Shown here: positions 38,075-46,660 of the stretch, piece after piece
Layout of the letters: each line of letters begins with the position of its first letter
Position numbering within the stretch: position 1 is the stretch's first letter
NCBI RefSeq assembly: GCF_000381905.1
Contig: NZ_KB907246.1
Span: forward strand, 62,001-126,000
Direction of reading: 5' to 3'
DNA from: Paenibacillus fonticola DSM 21315
GTDB taxonomy: Bacteria > Bacillota > Bacilli > Paenibacillales > Paenibacillaceae
Length of the DNA: 64,000 nt
Made by a program: the position numbers and the translations under genes
The notes under the pieces: model-generated
Databases searched by the model: none
Told to the model about the DNA's origin: nothing
The model's input: the letters and a program-made list of their open reading frames with translations, nothing else

Positions 38075-39424
38075 ATGAGTAAATTTATCGTCCGCGGTGG
38101 CAATATTTTGTCCGGGAACGTTAAAGTTAGCGGAGCTAAAAATTCAGTGCTGCCGATCATCGCAGCATCGTTATTAGGGGAGGAAGGCGTAAGCGTAATT
38201 CGCGATGCCCCGCCGCTAGATGATGTGATGACCATTAATAAAGTATTGGAATCGCTTGGAGCGACCGTTACATATGATCGTGAGGTTATTACGGTCAATG
38301 CGCAGAAGATCGCGAATTGTGAGGCCCCGTACGAATGGGTACGGAAAATGCGGGCATCGTTTCTTGTCATGGGTCCTTTGCTGACTCGCACGGGTTACAC
38401 GCGAATTTCTCTTCCTGGAGGCTGCGCGATCGGTACAAGACCGATTGATCAGCATTTGAAAGGCTTTGAAGCGATGGGAGCCGAGATCAACCTGGGACAG
38501 GGCTTCATCGAAGCGAAATCAAATGGGCGTTTGCGCGGTACGAAAATATATTTGGACGTAGCCAGCGTCGGTGCAACGGAGAATATTATGATGGCGGCTA
38601 CTCTGGCAGAAGGAACGACAGTTATCGAAAATGCGGCGAAGGAGCCGGAAATCGTTGACCTCGCTAATTACTTGAACGGAATGGGCGCAATCGTCCGCGG
38701 TGCAGGAACGGGCGTTATCCGGATCGAGGGTGTCGAGAAGCTGCGCGGTGTTGAACATACCGTAATTCCTGATCGTATTGAAGCAGGCACGTTTATGATT
38801 GCTGCGGCTACGACGGGTGGAAATGTTTTTGTTGAGGGAGCGATCGCTGATCATTTAGGCCCGGTCATTGCCAAGCTTGAGGAAATGGGCGCAATGGTTG
38901 AAGTACATGAGAATGGTGTGCGGGTAATAGCGGAAAAACCGCTTAAGGCCGTTGATGTCAAAACGCTGCCTTATCCGGGCTTCCCGACCGACATGCAGTC
39001 ACAAATGATGGCGCTATTACTTGTGTCCGAAGGTACGAGCGTCGTAACGGAAACCGTGTTTGAGAATCGTTTTATGCATGTAGAGCAATTTGCGCTCATG
39101 AATGCGGAGATTAAGGTGGAAGGCCGCAGCTCTATTATTACTGGCGGGGCTAAACTGAGCGGTGCTAAAGTATGTGCTACCGATTTGCGCGCCGGGGCAG
39201 CACTAATCATTGCCGGCCTCGTAGCAGACGGGACGACGGAAGTGAGCGGTACGCATCATATTGACCGCGGCTACGTCAATTTGGCTGAGAAGCTGTCCGG
39301 TCTCGGAGCGGACATTTGGCGGGTCACTGTCGATGAGAAGGAGTCCGCAGCACAAAGCGAGCGCTCTTCGGTGAGTTTGCAGGATGAACTGCCCCTGCTC
39401 AACATCCAGCCTACCTGGGCATAA
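38075..39424 (+). CDS. murA: UDP-N-acetylglucosamine 1-carboxyvinyltransferase
   Basis: First committed step of peptidoglycan synthesis: transfers enolpyruvate from PEP to UDP-GlcNAc. The 449-residue protein starts [20 protein letters not shown]. Cys117 in [13 protein letters not shown] is the catalytic residue alkylated by fosfomycin, so no intrinsic target-site resistance is seen. ATG 38075 follows GGAGGGAAAC; the in-frame codons from 38018 have no ribosome site. Position before spoIID matches Bacillus murAA. Confidence 0.96.
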   Translation: MSKFIVRGGNILSGNVKVSGAKNSVLPIIAASLLGEEGVSVIRDAPPLDDVMTINKVLESLGATVTYDREVITVNAQKIANCEAPYEWVRKMRASFLVMGPLLTRTGYTRISLPGGCAIGTRPIDQHLKGFEAMGAEINLGQGFIEAKSNGRLRGTKIYLDVASVGATENIMMAATLAEGTTVIENAAKEPEIVDLANYLNGMGAIVRGAGTGVIRIEGVEKLRGVEHTVIPDRIEAGTFMIAAATTGGNVFVEGAIADHLGPVIAKLEEMGAMVEVHENGVRVIAEKPLKAVDVKTLPYPGFPTDMQSQMMALLLVSEGTSVVTETVFENRFMHVEQFALMNAEIKVEGRSSIITGGAKLSGAKVCATDLRAGAALIIAGLVADGTTEVSGTHHIDRGYVNLAEKLSGLGADIWRVTVDEKESAAQSERSSVSLQDELPLLNIQPTWA

Positions 39425-39519
39425 ACACGAAATAATTTTATGAATTTTATCGCGAACGCGAATGAATTAAATCGTGAGTGTTGTAAATAATAAAAGTTAC
39501 TTTATATTGTAATAAGGAA

Positions 39520-39547
39520 GACCGTGTTTGTAACATGGTCTTTTTTG
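39520..39547 (+). terminator. Intrinsic terminator after murA
   Basis: GACCGTGTT (39520-39528) pairs with AACATGGTC (39532-39540) with one G-T-type mismatch, 3-nt loop, then TTTTTT. Confidence 0.8.
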
Positions 39548-39620
39548 CAATGACTTGGATATGATGCAGGAATGACGATAGTTCCAGAGTAGCTTTTTGG
39601 GTAGTTCCTTTATAGTTCTT

Positions 39621-39960
39621 TCAAGTATTTCAAGTGCTTCAAGTGCTTCAAGTGCCTCAAGTGCCTCAAGTGCCTCAAGTGCCTCAAGTGCCTTAAGCGT
39701 CTCAAGTGCCTTAAGTGCCTTAAGTGCCTCAAGTGCCTTAAGTGCCTTAAGTGCCTTAAGTGCCTGAAGTGCCTCAAGTGCCTCAAGTGCCTCAAGTGCC
39801 TCAAGTGCCTCAAGTGCCTCAAGTGCCTCAAGTGCCTCAAGTGCCTCAAGTGCTTCAAGTGCCTCAAGTGCCTCAAGTGCTTCAAGTCCTCAAGTACCTC
39901 AAGTGCTTCAAGTCCTCAAGTACCTCAAGTACCTTAAGCGTCTCAAGTGCCTCAAGTATC
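39621..39960. repeat. 9-bp tandem repeat array, about 38 copies of TCAAGTGCC
   Basis: A continuous array of nonamers with consensus TCAAGTGCC. Common variants are TTAAGTGCC and TCAAGTGCT, and a few units are shortened to 8 bp near 39890-39920. Because the period is a multiple of three, both strands stay open (His-Leu-Arg and Val-Pro-Gln repeats), but neither frame has a start with a ribosome site. The array lies just after the murA terminator. Confidence 0.97.
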
Positions 39961-40206
39961 TGAATACCTGTATAGTCTCTCTATAATCTCTGTACAGTTC
40001 CTTAAGTCTCTGGTAGGCCCTGTATCGTTATTGTAAATTCCTGTTGTACTGAAACGGACCCTGAATCCTTTATTTGCTGAAATGGGATAATCACGGCGAG
40101 TCCAGAGCTGCAATGCTGCATGCTAAGTTTCGGACGTGATAATTGAACTTGATGTAACTGTATTTTTGGTACTTAAATGTAGCAAATTCAGTACTGGATA
40201 TACAAC

Positions 40207-40286
40207 AACTGGATTTCATGCCTCTAAAAACAGACTTTCTTCTGATTTTATCGTTAAAGCCGATTCTAATGACATGAAATCCAGTT
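40207..40286. repeat. 80-bp element bounded by 14-bp perfect inverted repeats
   Basis: AACTGGATTTCATG at 40207-40220 is the exact inverse complement of 40273-40286. The interior has no gene and no further pairing that I can see. It could be a hairpin RNA, a regulatory dyad or the relic of a small mobile element. Confidence 0.7.
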
Positions 40287-40377
40287 AATTCGCCACCCAA
40301 GACCTCATTAGGGAAAATAATATCAACAAATCCATCTAAACTTTGGTACAAAGTCGTTGAAGTGAATCGGAGTGAAC

Positions 40378-40460
40378 AACGTGATCAATGTGACCAATGT
40401 GACCAATGTGATCAAGTGATCAAGTGATCGAAGTAATCGAAGTAATCGAAGTGAGCGAGG
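40378..40460. repeat. Second 9-bp repeat tract before spoIID
   Basis: About eight units drift from AATGTGACC through AAGTGATC to GAAGTAATC, with period 8-9 bp. It differs in sequence from the larger nonamer array. Apart from these repeats and the inverted repeat, the 39425-40558 gap holds no gene I can support. Confidence 0.7.
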
Positions 40461-40558
40461 TTATCTTGTACCCCATTTTTGGTTCTAGTAGATAAAAGAA
40501 ACTCATATCTATAAGTATAGCGAACAAAAAGTATAACGAATTCAAACGCTAGGGTTGT

Positions 40559-42781
40559 ATGGTTCTTTTAGGAGGAGAACTGTACGACTGCAGCATGAAT
40601 CGGGATGGGGGTAGACTTGGTTTGGAAATGAAGGCGAAGGAAGGTTTGTTAATTATTAATCTAGCGGCCCGTAAAAATAAAAGAGAACAGATTTTTACCT
40701 CAATAGGGAGGGAATTGCTCCCAGACTCCGTAAAAAGAAAGGGGGCTGCACAGCAGGAAGCATTACGGCTTCCAGAATCTGCTGCAAATCTCAATTTTCT
40801 TTCTTACGAAAGCGGGATGTCACGTGAGGACGAACACCGGTCGGAAGGGCCAGTCGGGCAGAGGCGGGACAGTTTGAATAGTTTTAAGCCAAAGAGTAAA
40901 ACGACTCCAATCGCGTCGCTAGCTTCGTTGGGACAAGTGCTGGAGTACAACTCTGCTAAGAGATACGAGCAGTCTGAGACACAAATTCATAATGAGCAAT
41001 CTAAATCAGACTCTAGCAATGTGCAGTTTCAAGCGCAGCTTTGCCCGGAATCACAATCAGTTTTGAAGGATGGAGAGTCCTCCCTTTTATTTTCGCAAAC
41101 GCAGCCTGCAATTTTACTGGGAGGGGAGAAATCATCGTCACAAACATCATCATTACATGGAGCACCGTACGCATCATCTTACACGCCGTTATACGACTCC
41201 TCACACGCATCACTGCCCGGAGCATCCTATGCATCACCGAACGGCTCGCTACAGGTATCGCAGAAAGCATCGCGCGATGCCTTGCTCAACGCGCACCAAC
41301 TGTCGGTGCCACAGCGAGAGCGGGTGCAGGCAGTGCGAGAAGCTCTACCGCAGCGCGAGCGGGTGCAGGCAGTGCGAGAAGCGCCACCGCAGCAAAAGCT
41401 GGCGCAGCAAGGGGAGCCGCGGCAAGAGGCAGCAAAGCAAGGGTGGCTGCAAGAGGCGCCGAAGCCGGCCCTGCAGGGCCAGCTAAGCGCTGCGCAGCCA
41501 GTAGCGCCGCAGCCCGCGCGCCAAGCTGCGCAGCCGGCGCCGCGCGCGCTGCGCGCCGTACGCGTGCGCGTCCCCGCCGGCACGCGCGCGCACCGTTCCT
41601 TCCGCCATCGCGGAAGGAACGGTGCCAAGCTCGGCGCAGGGCTCGCCTCGCTGGCCGCCGCGGCCGTGCTGCTGGCTGCGCTCGTCGGCAGCCGCAGCGG
41701 CACGGGCGGCGGCCCCGGCGCTGGCGTCCCCGGCCTGACGGCGGGGCAGTCGCGCGGCGCAGCGCAGCCGGCATCGCACGGCGCCGCCTCAGACGCGGCC
41801 GTGGCCGTGCCGCCCGCTGTCGAGCTGCCAGCGGCACCGGCTGCGGGCGAGCTGCCCTCGGTAAGCGTCTACCTGACGCACACCGGGGGCATCGAGACAC
41901 TGCCGCTCGAGCAGTACGTGACCGGCGTCCTCGCCGCCGAAATGCCGGCGGAATTCGAGCTGGAGGCGCTCAAAGCGCAGGCGATAGCGGCCCGGACCTT
42001 CATTGTGCGCCGGCTCGCCGATGGTGACCGCAGCGGTATTTCGGCAGAGGGGGCGGATGTCCTCGACACGGTCGATCATCAGGCTTACCTGAACCGCGCA
42101 GAACTGGACAAATGGACGAAGAACGGAAAAAGCGAGCAACTGGCCAAACTTCGCAAGGCTGTTCAGGATACGCAAGGTATCGTCATGACCTATCAGGGCA
42201 AACCGATCACGGCGACTTTTTTTTCAGCCAGCGGGGGTTACACCGAGAACTCCGAGGAATACTGGTCCCTAAAGCTTCCTTATTTGCGCAGCGTGCCAAG
42301 TCCTTGGGAAAAAACGATCAATCCCTCCTTCAAAGAAACGATCAAGATTCCCATACAGGAACTGTTTGATAGACTAGGGATGAAAAGCCCGGCTTTAGCC
42401 ACTTCGTCCAACCTGTCCAACCCGTCCATTCCATCCATTGGGGCCTCAGCTGACGGCAAAGCTCAGGCAGCTTTCGCCTCGGAGCTGTTTCAGGTCAAGT
42501 CATATACGACAGGGCATAGCGTAAAGACGATGGCGATCGGTGAGCATACTTTTACCGGACGTGAACTGCGCGAGAAGCTTGGGCTGCGTTCAGCTCAGTT
42601 CAGCATGACTTTGGAGGGAGACGACGTAAAAATTACTACGTATGGCAACGGGCACGGCGTCGGCATGAGTCAGTGGGGAGCGAACGGCATGGCGAAGCAG
42701 GGCTATACGACAACCCAGATTCTTAAACACTATTATACCGGCGTAACCTTTGCCCAAGCCTCCAGCCTATTGCAAAACTAA
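40559..42781 (+). CDS. spoIID: Stage II sporulation protein D with a very long N-terminal extension
   Basis: SpoIID is the lytic transglycosylase that, with SpoIIM and SpoIIP, drives engulfment. The conserved part starts near residue 365 with a membrane anchor (LGAGLASLAAAAVLLAALVG). The family domain follows: VSVYLTHTGG, LPLEQYVTGVLAAEMPAEF, LKAQAIAARTFIVRR, TFFSASGGYTENSEEYW, and C-terminal GNGHGVGMSQWGANGMA. The usual protein is about 340 residues; this one reads 740. The extra 365 residues are hydrophilic, rich in Gln, Ser, Ala and Arg, with two exact-frame 13-residue repeats (PQRERVQAVREA) at 41312-41389. Start choice is open: ATG 40559 has a weak site, ATG 40595 follows AGGAGGAG with long spacing, and a short form starting near 41560 lacks a clear site. 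Expected to be sigma-E controlled. Confidence 0.88.
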   Translation: MVLLGGELYDCSMNRDGGRLGLEMKAKEGLLIINLAARKNKREQIFTSIGRELLPDSVKRKGAAQQEALRLPESAANLNFLSYESGMSREDEHRSEGPVGQRRDSLNSFKPKSKTTPIASLASLGQVLEYNSAKRYEQSETQIHNEQSKSDSSNVQFQAQLCPESQSVLKDGESSLLFSQTQPAILLGGEKSSSQTSSLHGAPYASSYTPLYDSSHASLPGASYASPNGSLQVSQKASRDALLNAHQLSVPQRERVQAVREALPQRERVQAVREAPPQQKLAQQGEPRQEAAKQGWLQEAPKPALQGQLSAAQPVAPQPARQAAQPAPRALRAVRVRVPAGTRAHRSFRHRGRNGAKLGAGLASLAAAAVLLAALVGSRSGTGGGPGAGVPGLTAGQSRGAAQPASHGAASDAAVAVPPAVELPAAPAAGELPSVSVYLTHTGGIETLPLEQYVTGVLAAEMPAEFELEALKAQAIAARTFIVRRLADGDRSGISAEGADVLDTVDHQAYLNRAELDKWTKNGKSEQLAKLRKAVQDTQGIVMTYQGKPITATFFSASGGYTENSEEYWSLKLPYLRSVPSPWEKTINPSFKETIKIPIQELFDRLGMKSPALATSSNLSNPSIPSIGASADGKAQAAFASELFQVKSYTTGHSVKTMAIGEHTFTGRELREKLGLRSAQFSMTLEGDDVKITTYGNGHGVGMSQWGANGMAKQGYTTTQILKHYYTGVTFAQASSLLQN
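41591..41624 (+). other. Perfect 15-bp hairpin inside spoIID
   Basis: 41591-41605 and 41610-41624 are exact inverse complements with the 4-nt loop CATC. It is GC-rich, has no T-run, and lies just before the codons for the membrane anchor. A translational pause or mRNA-processing site is possible; chance in a GC-rich stretch is less likely for 15 bp. Confidence 0.6.
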
Positions 42782-42808
42782 TTTTTTAAAAATATTAAAC
42801 TAATGGAA

Positions 42809-42837
42809 GTATAAAAGAGTCCTCCCCGGTAACACTG
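42809..42837 (+). promoter_or_regulatory. Putative sigma-F promoter of spoIIQ
   Basis: GTATA (42809-42813), 14 bp, then GGTAACACT (42828-42836). spoIIQ is transcribed by sigma-F in Bacillus. The predicted start leaves only a very short leader before GAGGTGA, the ribosome site of the gene. Confidence 0.45.
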
Positions 42838-42856
42838 GTTATTGAGGTGATACCAA

Positions 42857-43600
42857 ATGAATGAACAGAAACCAAAAAACCAGTCCCATGAGGAAGCTCC
42901 CAAAAATATAATGGGTGAGCCGGAAGTGCCAGCGTCCGCATGGAAAAAAGTATTGTCCAAAAGATGGGTTTATCCGGCAGCGTACGTGGCGGCAGCGGCA
43001 ATTATACTAACCTTAGTGTGGGTCTATCAGGATGCAGGCCGTAAGCCGATGGAATCGACCCCCGCCAGCGTAACGGATTCGGTGCAGCCCCCAGTGGACG
43101 AAGTTACACAAGGAGAAGTCGTGGATAAGACTGCCGACCCCAAGATGGCAAAGATGGAAGATTTAATCTGGCCGGTCGCAAATAGAGCCGAGATCGTGGT
43201 AGTGAAGCCGTTCTATGAAAAAGAAGGATCAGCCGAAGAACATCAGGCGGCGATGGTCCAGTACAAGGACACCTTTACACCGAATACCGGGATCGATTTA
43301 GCACGAGAGGATGATCAGCCGTTTGAAGTGAAAGCGGCACTCGCCGGCAAAGTTACCCGTGTGGAAGAAAACCCGCTGCTTGGCTATGTGGTGGAAATTA
43401 CCCATGCGAACAACTTGAAGACCGTCTATGAAAGCTTGAACGATGTGAAGGTGAAACAGGGAGCCGAAGTGAAGCAAGGGGATCATCTTGCCACCGCAGG
43501 CCGGAACGAAATAGAGAAGGATCTGGGCAACCACTTGCATTTTGTGATCTACGAAAACGGCGAGCTAGTCAACCCGGTCACAGTGCTGCCAAGCAATTAA
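42857..43600 (+). CDS. spoIIQ: Stage II sporulation protein Q (M23/LytM-like)
   Basis: A forespore membrane protein that binds mother-cell SpoIIIAH across the septum. It has 247 residues: cytoplasmic N-terminus, one helix (YPAAYVAAAAIILTLVWVY, about 39-58), a linker and a LytM-type peptidase domain from about residue 145. The first zinc ligand is lost: the motif reads NTGIDLA where active enzymes have HxGxD. HLHFVIYENG keeps the second pair. So it is probably inactive as a peptidase, as in Bacillus SpoIIQ. It directly follows spoIID. Confidence 0.9.
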   Translation: MNEQKPKNQSHEEAPKNIMGEPEVPASAWKKVLSKRWVYPAAYVAAAAIILTLVWVYQDAGRKPMESTPASVTDSVQPPVDEVTQGEVVDKTADPKMAKMEDLIWPVANRAEIVVVKPFYEKEGSAEEHQAAMVQYKDTFTPNTGIDLAREDDQPFEVKAALAGKVTRVEENPLLGYVVEITHANNLKTVYESLNDVKVKQGAEVKQGDHLATAGRNEIEKDLGNHLHFVIYENGELVNPVTVLPSN

Positions 43601-43615
43601 TTTGCAAGCGGTGAG

Positions 43616-43660
43616 AAGCTGTCCTACAAGCAGACAAATCTGCTGGGGACAGCTTTTTTT
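43616..43660 (+). terminator. Intrinsic terminator after spoIIQ
   Basis: AAGCTGTCC (43616-43624) pairs with GGACAGCTT (43647-43655), with an inner AGCAGA/TCTGCT stem, followed by a run of seven T. Confidence 0.9.
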
Positions 43661-43690
43661 GCGTGAACGCCTTTCCGAAGGGCATCAAGG

Positions 43691-43830
43691 ACTAGCACAA
43701 TAGGCATATTGTGGCTTTACAGGCCAGGGAGACTAGCGCAAGGGGCATATTGTACGGCTTCACAGGCCGGCTGAGATTAGCGAAATAGGCATATTGTTCG
43801 GCTTCGCAGGCTAGCTGAGATTTGCGCAAG
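43691..43830. repeat. 44-bp tandem repeat between spoIIQ and spoIIID
   Basis: Three copies and a partial fourth start near 43691, 43732, 43776 and 43820 (periods 41, 44, 44). Core: TAGCGCAA..GGCATATTGT..GGCTT..CAGGC. Apart from these repeats the 43661-44020 spacer has no gene I can support. Confidence 0.88.
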
Positions 43831-44026
43831 AGAAAGTATGATTTCGGCAGGAGCATGTTCCAAACCGCGAAAGACATGTTTTGAAACACGAATTAGTCAT
43901 TTTTATAAATTTATACAAAAAGCGAGGGCTAAGTACCTACAGGCTCCGCAAGGCCTTAATGCTCCCTCCCCCCCGATTTGTAAAAATAAATGATCTTGTC
44001 CGGGCTTGTCAGGCCTCCGAAACAGT

Positions 44027-44054
44027 GAATATATGGGCACGCCCCTCATATAAT
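44027..44054 (+). promoter_or_regulatory. Sigma-E-type promoter of spoIIID
   Basis: GAATATA (44027-44033), 13 bp, CATATAAT (44047-44054). The -10 matches the sigma-E consensus CATACAAT at seven of eight positions and the -35 fits KMATATT. spoIIID is a sigma-E gene in Bacillus. Confidence 0.65.
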
Positions 44055-44087
44055 GTACCAAACTATCTCGAGTAGGGAGGCGGGAGC

Positions 44088-44372
44088 GTGCACGATTACA
44101 TCAAGGAACGGACGATTAAAATAGGTCGCTGCATCGTGGAAACTCGGCACACGGTTCGGACGATTGCCAAGGAGTTTGGTGTGTCTAAGAGCACAGTGCA
44201 TAAAGATTTGACCGAGCGTCTTCCGGAAATTAATCCGGAATTGGCGGATCAGGTGAAGCACATTCTCGAATACCATAAGTCGATCAGACATCTTCGTGGC
44301 GGAGAGGCGACTAAGATCAAGTATAAGAAAAAAGGACAGACGAAACGAGAGGCCATCGGCTCGGCGAAATGA
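44088..44372 (+). CDS. spoIIID: Stage III sporulation transcriptional regulator SpoIIID
   Basis: A 94-residue mother-cell DNA-binding protein that tunes the sigma-E and sigma-K regulons. The helix-turn-helix is TVRTIAKEFGVSKSTVHKDL (residues 22-41), and a basic C-terminal tail (KIKYKKKGQTKREA) gives the extra DNA contact known for the family. It starts at GTG after GGGAGGCGGGAG. Confidence 0.96.
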   Translation: MHDYIKERTIKIGRCIVETRHTVRTIAKEFGVSKSTVHKDLTERLPEINPELADQVKHILEYHKSIRHLRGGEATKIKYKKKGQTKREAIGSAK

Positions 44373-44515
44373 CGAGCTGCAGGCGATGAGCGGCAAACTC
44401 CCGTGCGGTAGGATAATTATTGAATACATCCCCCAAAGTATGGTATTTTTAAATATGGTACGAGAAAGTGGATTTTTATCCATAAATCCCGAAATATAAA
44501 GGATTATCGCGGTTT

Positions 44516-44524
44516 TTTGTCGAA
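44516..44524 (+). promoter_or_regulatory. Spo0A-box-like sequence upstream of mbl
   Basis: TTTGTCGAA, identical to the site before murA; the following ATAACA(A/T)CAAA is shared as well. The rest of the 44373-44691 gap has a perfect 8-bp hairpin in the mbl leader (TTCTCCCT at 44577-44584 with AGGGAGAA at 44592-44599) and no gene. Confidence 0.5.
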
Positions 44525-44691
44525 TAACAACAAAGTATATAAAGGGAAACTTTTACCATAAGGTGCGGAGCTTCGTTTCTCCCTCTGGAGTAGGGAGAAC
44601 CTAATGGAGCTTGTTCAGCACATTGGAAGACAGGGCTTACATAGACAGCGTTTTCCGTGATTTATAAAATACGCTTTGGGGGAGCATCGGG

Positions 44692-45690
44692 ATGATTAGC
44701 AAGGATATCGGTATTGATTTAGGTACGGCTAATGTATTGATTCATGTGAAAGGAAGAGGGGTAGTTCTCGATGAACCGTCTGTCGTGGCGATTGAAAGCG
44801 ATACGAAGCGGGTGCTTGCCGTCGGCGAGGATGCAAGACGCATGGTTGGCCGGACGCCGGGCAATATCGTAGCGATCCGCCCGCTTAGAGACGGGGTTAT
44901 TGCTGATTTTGAAATTACGGAGACGATGCTCAAGCATTTTATTAATCGCGTAGGCGCTAAAAGCTGGTACAGTCATCCCCGTGTTCTTATTTGCGCGCCA
45001 ACGAACATTACGTCTGTAGAGCAGAAATCGATTCGGGAAGCTGCGGAGCATAGCGGAGCCAAGGACGTATTTCTGGAAGAGGAGCCGAAAGCGGCAGCAA
45101 TCGGCGCAGGGATGGACATTTATGAGCCTAGCGGAAACATGGTCGTTGATATCGGCGGCGGGACGACAGACGTGGCGGTGCTCTCCATGGGGGACATCGT
45201 TACGGCTTCGTCCATTAAAGTTGCCGGCGACACATTCGACACCGCGATCATTAGATATATTAAAACAAAGTACAAGCTGCTCATCGGCGAGCGGACGGCA
45301 GAGGATATTAAAATTGCAATCGGCACGGTTTACCCGACGGGGGCTGTAGGAGAGCTTGATATCCGCGGTAGAGATATGGTTTCTGGGCTGCCTCTAACGG
45401 TGACAATATCATCCAAAGAGGTGCAGGAGGCTTTGTCGGATCCTGTATTCTCGATTGTGGCGGCGGCCAAATCGGTATTAGAGCGTACTCCGCCAGAGCT
45501 GTCTGCTGACATTATAGACCGGGGGGTTATTCTCACGGGGGGAGGCGCGCTTCTGAACGGATTGGACGAGCTGCTGGCGGAAGAGCTGCGGGTTCCGGTG
45601 CTCATTGCAGAGGACCCGATGCACTGCGTCGTAAAAGGCACGGGCATGATGCTCGACAATTTGGACAAGGTTATTAAGAAAAAGTTCTGA
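44692..45690 (+). CDS. mbl: MreB-like cell-shape protein Mbl
   Basis: Actin-like cytoskeletal ATPase of 332 residues guiding lateral wall synthesis. Phosphate loops: DIGIDLGTANVLIHVKGRG and MVVDIGGGTTDVAVLSMGD; adenosine loop: GVILTGGGALLNGLDELL. VLICAPTNITSVEQKSIREA and FLEEEPKAAAIGAGM are standard MreB blocks. Position between spoIIID and flhO is the same as Bacillus mbl. Confidence 0.94.
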   Translation: MISKDIGIDLGTANVLIHVKGRGVVLDEPSVVAIESDTKRVLAVGEDARRMVGRTPGNIVAIRPLRDGVIADFEITETMLKHFINRVGAKSWYSHPRVLICAPTNITSVEQKSIREAAEHSGAKDVFLEEEPKAAAIGAGMDIYEPSGNMVVDIGGGTTDVAVLSMGDIVTASSIKVAGDTFDTAIIRYIKTKYKLLIGERTAEDIKIAIGTVYPTGAVGELDIRGRDMVSGLPLTVTISSKEVQEALSDPVFSIVAAAKSVLERTPPELSADIIDRGVILTGGGALLNGLDELLAEELRVPVLIAEDPMHCVVKGTGMMLDNLDKVIKKKF

Positions 45691-45691
45691 T

Positions 45692-45749
45692 CGTCCGATA
45701 TATAGATGAAAGATCAGTAACGTCCGATATATAGATGAAAGATTAGTAA
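45692..45749. repeat. Two tandem 29-bp copies between mbl and flhO
   Basis: 45692-45720 and 45721-45749 differ at one base. They fill the whole spacer up to the flhO ribosome site. Confidence 0.9.
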
Positions 45750-45768
45750 TCAGTTTGGAGGTCAATCT

Positions 45769-46647
45769 ATGTTAAGAGGACTCTATACCGCAGCCGCCGG
45801 CATGATCACGGAGCAAAGACGCCATGATACGGTGACTCAGAATATAGCAAACATCAACACACCGGGCTATAAGCAGACGAACAGCGTGGCTCATTCTTTT
45901 CCGGAGATGCTCGTTTCGCTTATAGGTGACAGCAGCATGGCAGGTGCCCGGCGAATCGGAAAACTGAACACCGGGGTGTTTGCGGAAGAGAGTTTGCCTT
46001 TCTTTATGCAGGGAGACCTCAGGGAGACAGGGAAGGGCTCCGACTTTGCGCTTATTTCCAGCATTGGCGTGGAAGATCCTGCTACAGGGGAACTCATTCC
46101 GTTTGACGCATCGGGCAAATACGTCAATGAGGACGGGGAAGTCATTTATCGTCCGCAAACTTTTTTTTCGGTGCAGGATGATGAAGGGAATGTCCGATAT
46201 ACTCGGGATGGCAGCTTTTTCGTGAATGCTGCAGGAGAGCTGAGAACGAAGCTCGGATACCAGGTGCTTGATGCGGAGGGAAATGCTATCGTGCTCGCGG
46301 AGCCGATCGATTCACTCCAAGCGGATGGATTGGGTAACCTGTATAGCAGCGGCGATCCCATCGATATTCGGCTGGGCGTTTCCGTTGTAAATCGTCCACA
46401 GGAACTCGTTCGGGAAGGGAATGGCGTATTCCGCGTACAGAATGAGGAAGATGCCGGCATTCGTGCTTTGGAAGCAGATGAGGGAGCTGAAGTGCGCCAG
46501 GGTTATCTCGAAGTGTCTAACGTGGACACGGCTCAGGCGATGGTGGATCTGATGGCTGCACAGCGGGCCTATGAATCAAATCAGAAAATGATCCAATATT
46601 ATGATAAAAGTTTAGAAAAAGCGGTTAATGAAATCGGCCGTGTATAA
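45769..46647 (+). CDS. flhO: Flagellar hook-basal body protein FlhO
   Basis: A rod/hook protein of the FlgF/FlgG family, 292 residues. The N-terminal MLRGLYTAAAGMITEQRRHD with ITQNIANINTPGYKQ-like motif (here VTQNIANINTPGYKQT) and the C-terminal SNVDTAQAMVDLMAAQRAYE are the paired coiled-coil ends of axial proteins. GGAGGTC precedes the ATG. Forms an operon with flhP. Confidence 0.93.
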   Translation: MLRGLYTAAAGMITEQRRHDTVTQNIANINTPGYKQTNSVAHSFPEMLVSLIGDSSMAGARRIGKLNTGVFAEESLPFFMQGDLRETGKGSDFALISSIGVEDPATGELIPFDASGKYVNEDGEVIYRPQTFFSVQDDEGNVRYTRDGSFFVNAAGELRTKLGYQVLDAEGNAIVLAEPIDSLQADGLGNLYSSGDPIDIRLGVSVVNRPQELVREGNGVFRVQNEEDAGIRALEADEGAEVRQGYLEVSNVDTAQAMVDLMAAQRAYESNQKMIQYYDKSLEKAVNEIGRV

Positions 46648-46660
46648 ATAGGGGGGCCAC

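Noticed and set aside
39621..39960. CRISPR array
   Set aside because: The repeats are 9 bp, directly adjacent, without unique spacers, and no cas genes are near.
39610..39963. His-Leu-Arg and Val-Pro-Gln repeat proteins on the two strands
   Set aside because: Both are by-products of a 9-bp repeat that has no stop in several frames; no start signals.
40091..40351. An 86-codon minus-strand frame
   Set aside because: It covers the 80-bp inverted-repeat element, has no ribosome site and resembles nothing known.
41041..42027. A 328-codon frame overlapping spoIID in another phase
   Set aside because: It is Ala/Arg-rich with no domain, caused by the GC-rich stretch; spoIID in the other phase has clear family motifs.
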